Assembly (NCBI GenBank): GCA_021845555.1
Contig: JAJZVS010000179.1
Coordinates: 1 to 7,708 of the forward strand
DNA length: 7,708 nt
From: Pseudomonadota bacterium
GTDB taxonomy: Bacteria; Pseudomonadota; Alphaproteobacteria; Acetobacterales; Acetobacteraceae
Direction of reading: 5' to 3'
The notes below the pieces were generated by a model, which made no database searches, was not told the DNA's origin, and worked only from the letters and a program-made list of their open reading frames with translations. A program made the translations under genes and the position numbers. Positions 6,916 through 7,708 of this stretch are shown in pieces. How positions within the stretch are numbered: position 1 is the first letter of the stretch; the number at the start of each line of letters is the position of its first letter.

Positions 6916-7043
6916 GCGCCAGGGTCCCATTCCCGGCCAGCGCGCGCAAGTAGAGAGAAGTTTACCGGGGGCGGCCTTGCGCCCACGCCGCCGGGCATTA
7001 CGTTTTCCCTGTTGAAAAAAGGCCGGCCAGAGGGAGGAATACG
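6916..7043. promoter_or_regulatory. Divergent intergenic region between Hint-protein gene and yghU
   Basis: These 128 bases should hold promoters for both divergent genes. They include the most AT-rich patch nearby (about 6996-7020), with an inverted repeat TTTTC (7003-7007) / GAAAA (7014-7018) around a 6-base spacer, and the palindrome GGCCGGCC (7021-7028). On the minus strand TAAACT (6964-6959) resembles a -10 box 43 bases before the Hint-gene ATG, but no matching -35 is seen. No convincing sigma-70 pair is found toward yghU. Its promoter is therefore not located. Confidence 0.3.
7032..7037 (+). promoter_or_regulatory. Strong Shine-Dalgarno for yghU
   Basis: GGGAGG ends 6 bases before the ATG at 7044 and is the best ribosome-binding site in the window. 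It fixes the start, which also matches the N-terminus of E. coli YghU (tYxPxKVWTW). Confidence 0.8.
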
Positions 7044-7708
7044 ATGAGCGACGCCGAATACGTGCCGCCGAAAGTGTGGACCTGGAACAAGGCAAGCGGC
7101 GGGCGCTTCGCCAACATCAACCGCCCCGTCTCCGGCGCCACGCACGAGAAGGCGCTGCCGGTGGGCAAGCACCCGCTGCAGCTCTACTCGCTCGCCACGC
7201 CCAACGGGGTGAAGGTGACGGTGATGCTGGAGGAGCTGCTGGCGCTGGGCCACAAGGGCGCCGAATACGACGCCTGGCCGATCCGCATCGGCGAGGGCGA
7301 CCAGTTCTCCAGCGGCTTCGTCGAGGTCAACCCGAACTCCAAGATCCCGGCGCTGATGGATCGCAGCGGGCCGAAGCCGGTGCGCGTGTTCGAGTCGGGC
7401 GCGATCCTGCTCTACCTCGCGGAGAAGTTCGACGCGTTCCTGCCGCGCGACCTGGCGGCGCGGGCGGAGTGCTTCTCATGGCTGTTCTGGCAGATGGGAA
7501 GCGCCCCCTATCTCGGCGGCGGGTTCGGGCATTTCTATGCCTACGCACCGACCAAGATCGAGTACGCGATCGACCGTTTCGCCATGGAGACGAAACGGCT
7601 GCTCGACGTGCTCGACAAGCGGCTTGCGGTAAGCGAGTACCTGGGGGGGGCGGACTACTCCATCGCCGATATCGCGTGCTGGCCGTGGTATGGTGGCCTA
7701 CTGGTCAA
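7044..7708 (+). CDS. yghU: YghU-type glutathione S-transferase homologue (glutathione-dependent disulfide-bond oxidoreductase), 3' truncated
   Basis: The first 221 codons are present and the right edge cuts the gene; E. coli YghU has about 288 residues. The sequence aligns with E. coli YghU from memory almost without gaps: PPKVWTWNKASGG (8-20), FANINRPVSG (22-31), THEKALPVGKHPLQLYSL (33-50), then DQFSSGFVEVNPNSKIPAL (86-104) with the cis-Pro (Pro102) of the thioredoxin fold, and FESGAILLYLAEKF (116-129), where Glu117-Ser118 bind the glutathione gamma-glutamyl group. The helical C-terminal domain follows (LGGGFGHFYAYAP, then KRLLDVLDKRL, then YSIADIA). YghU and its relatives YfcG and Ure2p are cytosolic GST-fold proteins that bind glutathione or its disulfide and have disulfide reductase and some organic-peroxide reductase activity. 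The extended N-terminal arm ANINRP distinguishes YghU from ordinary GSTs. The gene has its own strong ribosome-binding site and is divergent from the Hint gene. A run of eight G (7643-7650) lies in frame. Confidence 0.93.
   Translation, partial: MSDAEYVPPKVWTWNKASGGRFANINRPVSGATHEKALPVGKHPLQLYSLATPNGVKVTVMLEELLALGHKGAEYDAWPIRIGEGDQFSSGFVEVNPNSKIPALMDRSGPKPVRVFESGAILLYLAEKFDAFLPRDLAARAECFSWLFWQMGSAPYLGGGFGHFYAYAPTKIEYAIDRFAMETKRLLDVLDKRLAVSEYLGGADYSIADIACWPWYGGLLV

Noticed and set aside
7009..7028. GGCCGGCC followed by six T on the minus strand, resembling a terminator
   Set aside because: The palindrome has no loop and so cannot form a hairpin stem, and it lies upstream of, not after, the minus-strand gene.
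6916..7095. N-terminal extension of the Hint protein back to 7095
   Set aside because: The added residues are basic and unlike the family, they lie opposite the yghU start and its ribosome-binding site, and the ATG at 6915 gives the usual MTxxISTT-type beginning.

Overview
The window is about 70% GC with dense coding and the codon usage of a high-GC proteobacterium. A large surface-type protein built of Asn-ladder beta-helix repeats and ending in a Hint_2 (Hedgehog/intein-like) domain is typical of Alphaproteobacteria, Acetobacteraceae in particular. That placement is inferred from protein families, since no rRNA or species marker is present. I see no tRNA, rRNA, CRISPR array, insertion sequence or phage gene. 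No gene is frameshifted; the genes at both edges are cut by the window.

Layout: (1) Bases 1-1246, minus strand: a polysaccharide-deacetylase-fold protein resembling WalW, followed with almost no gap by the first codons of a gene that looks like an ATP-grasp ligase. The pair looks translationally coupled and is probably part of an envelope or small-molecule modification operon continuing off the left edge. (2) Bases 1247-1341: a short divergent intergenic region. (3) Bases 1342-4567, plus strand: erpA/iscA-type Fe-S carrier; a 653-residue membrane protein joining a DedA/VTT domain, a PAP2-like membrane region without catalytic residues and a LssY C-terminal domain; then exodeoxyribonuclease III (xth), 25 bases after the membrane protein and preceded by a clear Shine-Dalgarno. 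(4) Bases 4483-6915, minus strand: the ~810-residue beta-helix/Hint protein, whose last ~28 codons run antisense into the 3' end of xth. (5) Bases 6916-7043: a divergent intergenic region. (6) From 7044 to the right edge, plus strand: a YghU-type glutathione S-transferase homologue, truncated by the window.

The housekeeping genes (erpA, xth, yghU) concern Fe-S assembly, DNA repair and thiol/peroxide chemistry. I see no evidence that they form one pathway with the envelope-type genes. The least understood gene is the Hint-domain protein: a passenger with no cysteine leads straight to a Cys at the position of the Hint nucleophile, which suggests self-processing at that point. The fused membrane protein with a dead PAP2-like centre is the second point of interest.
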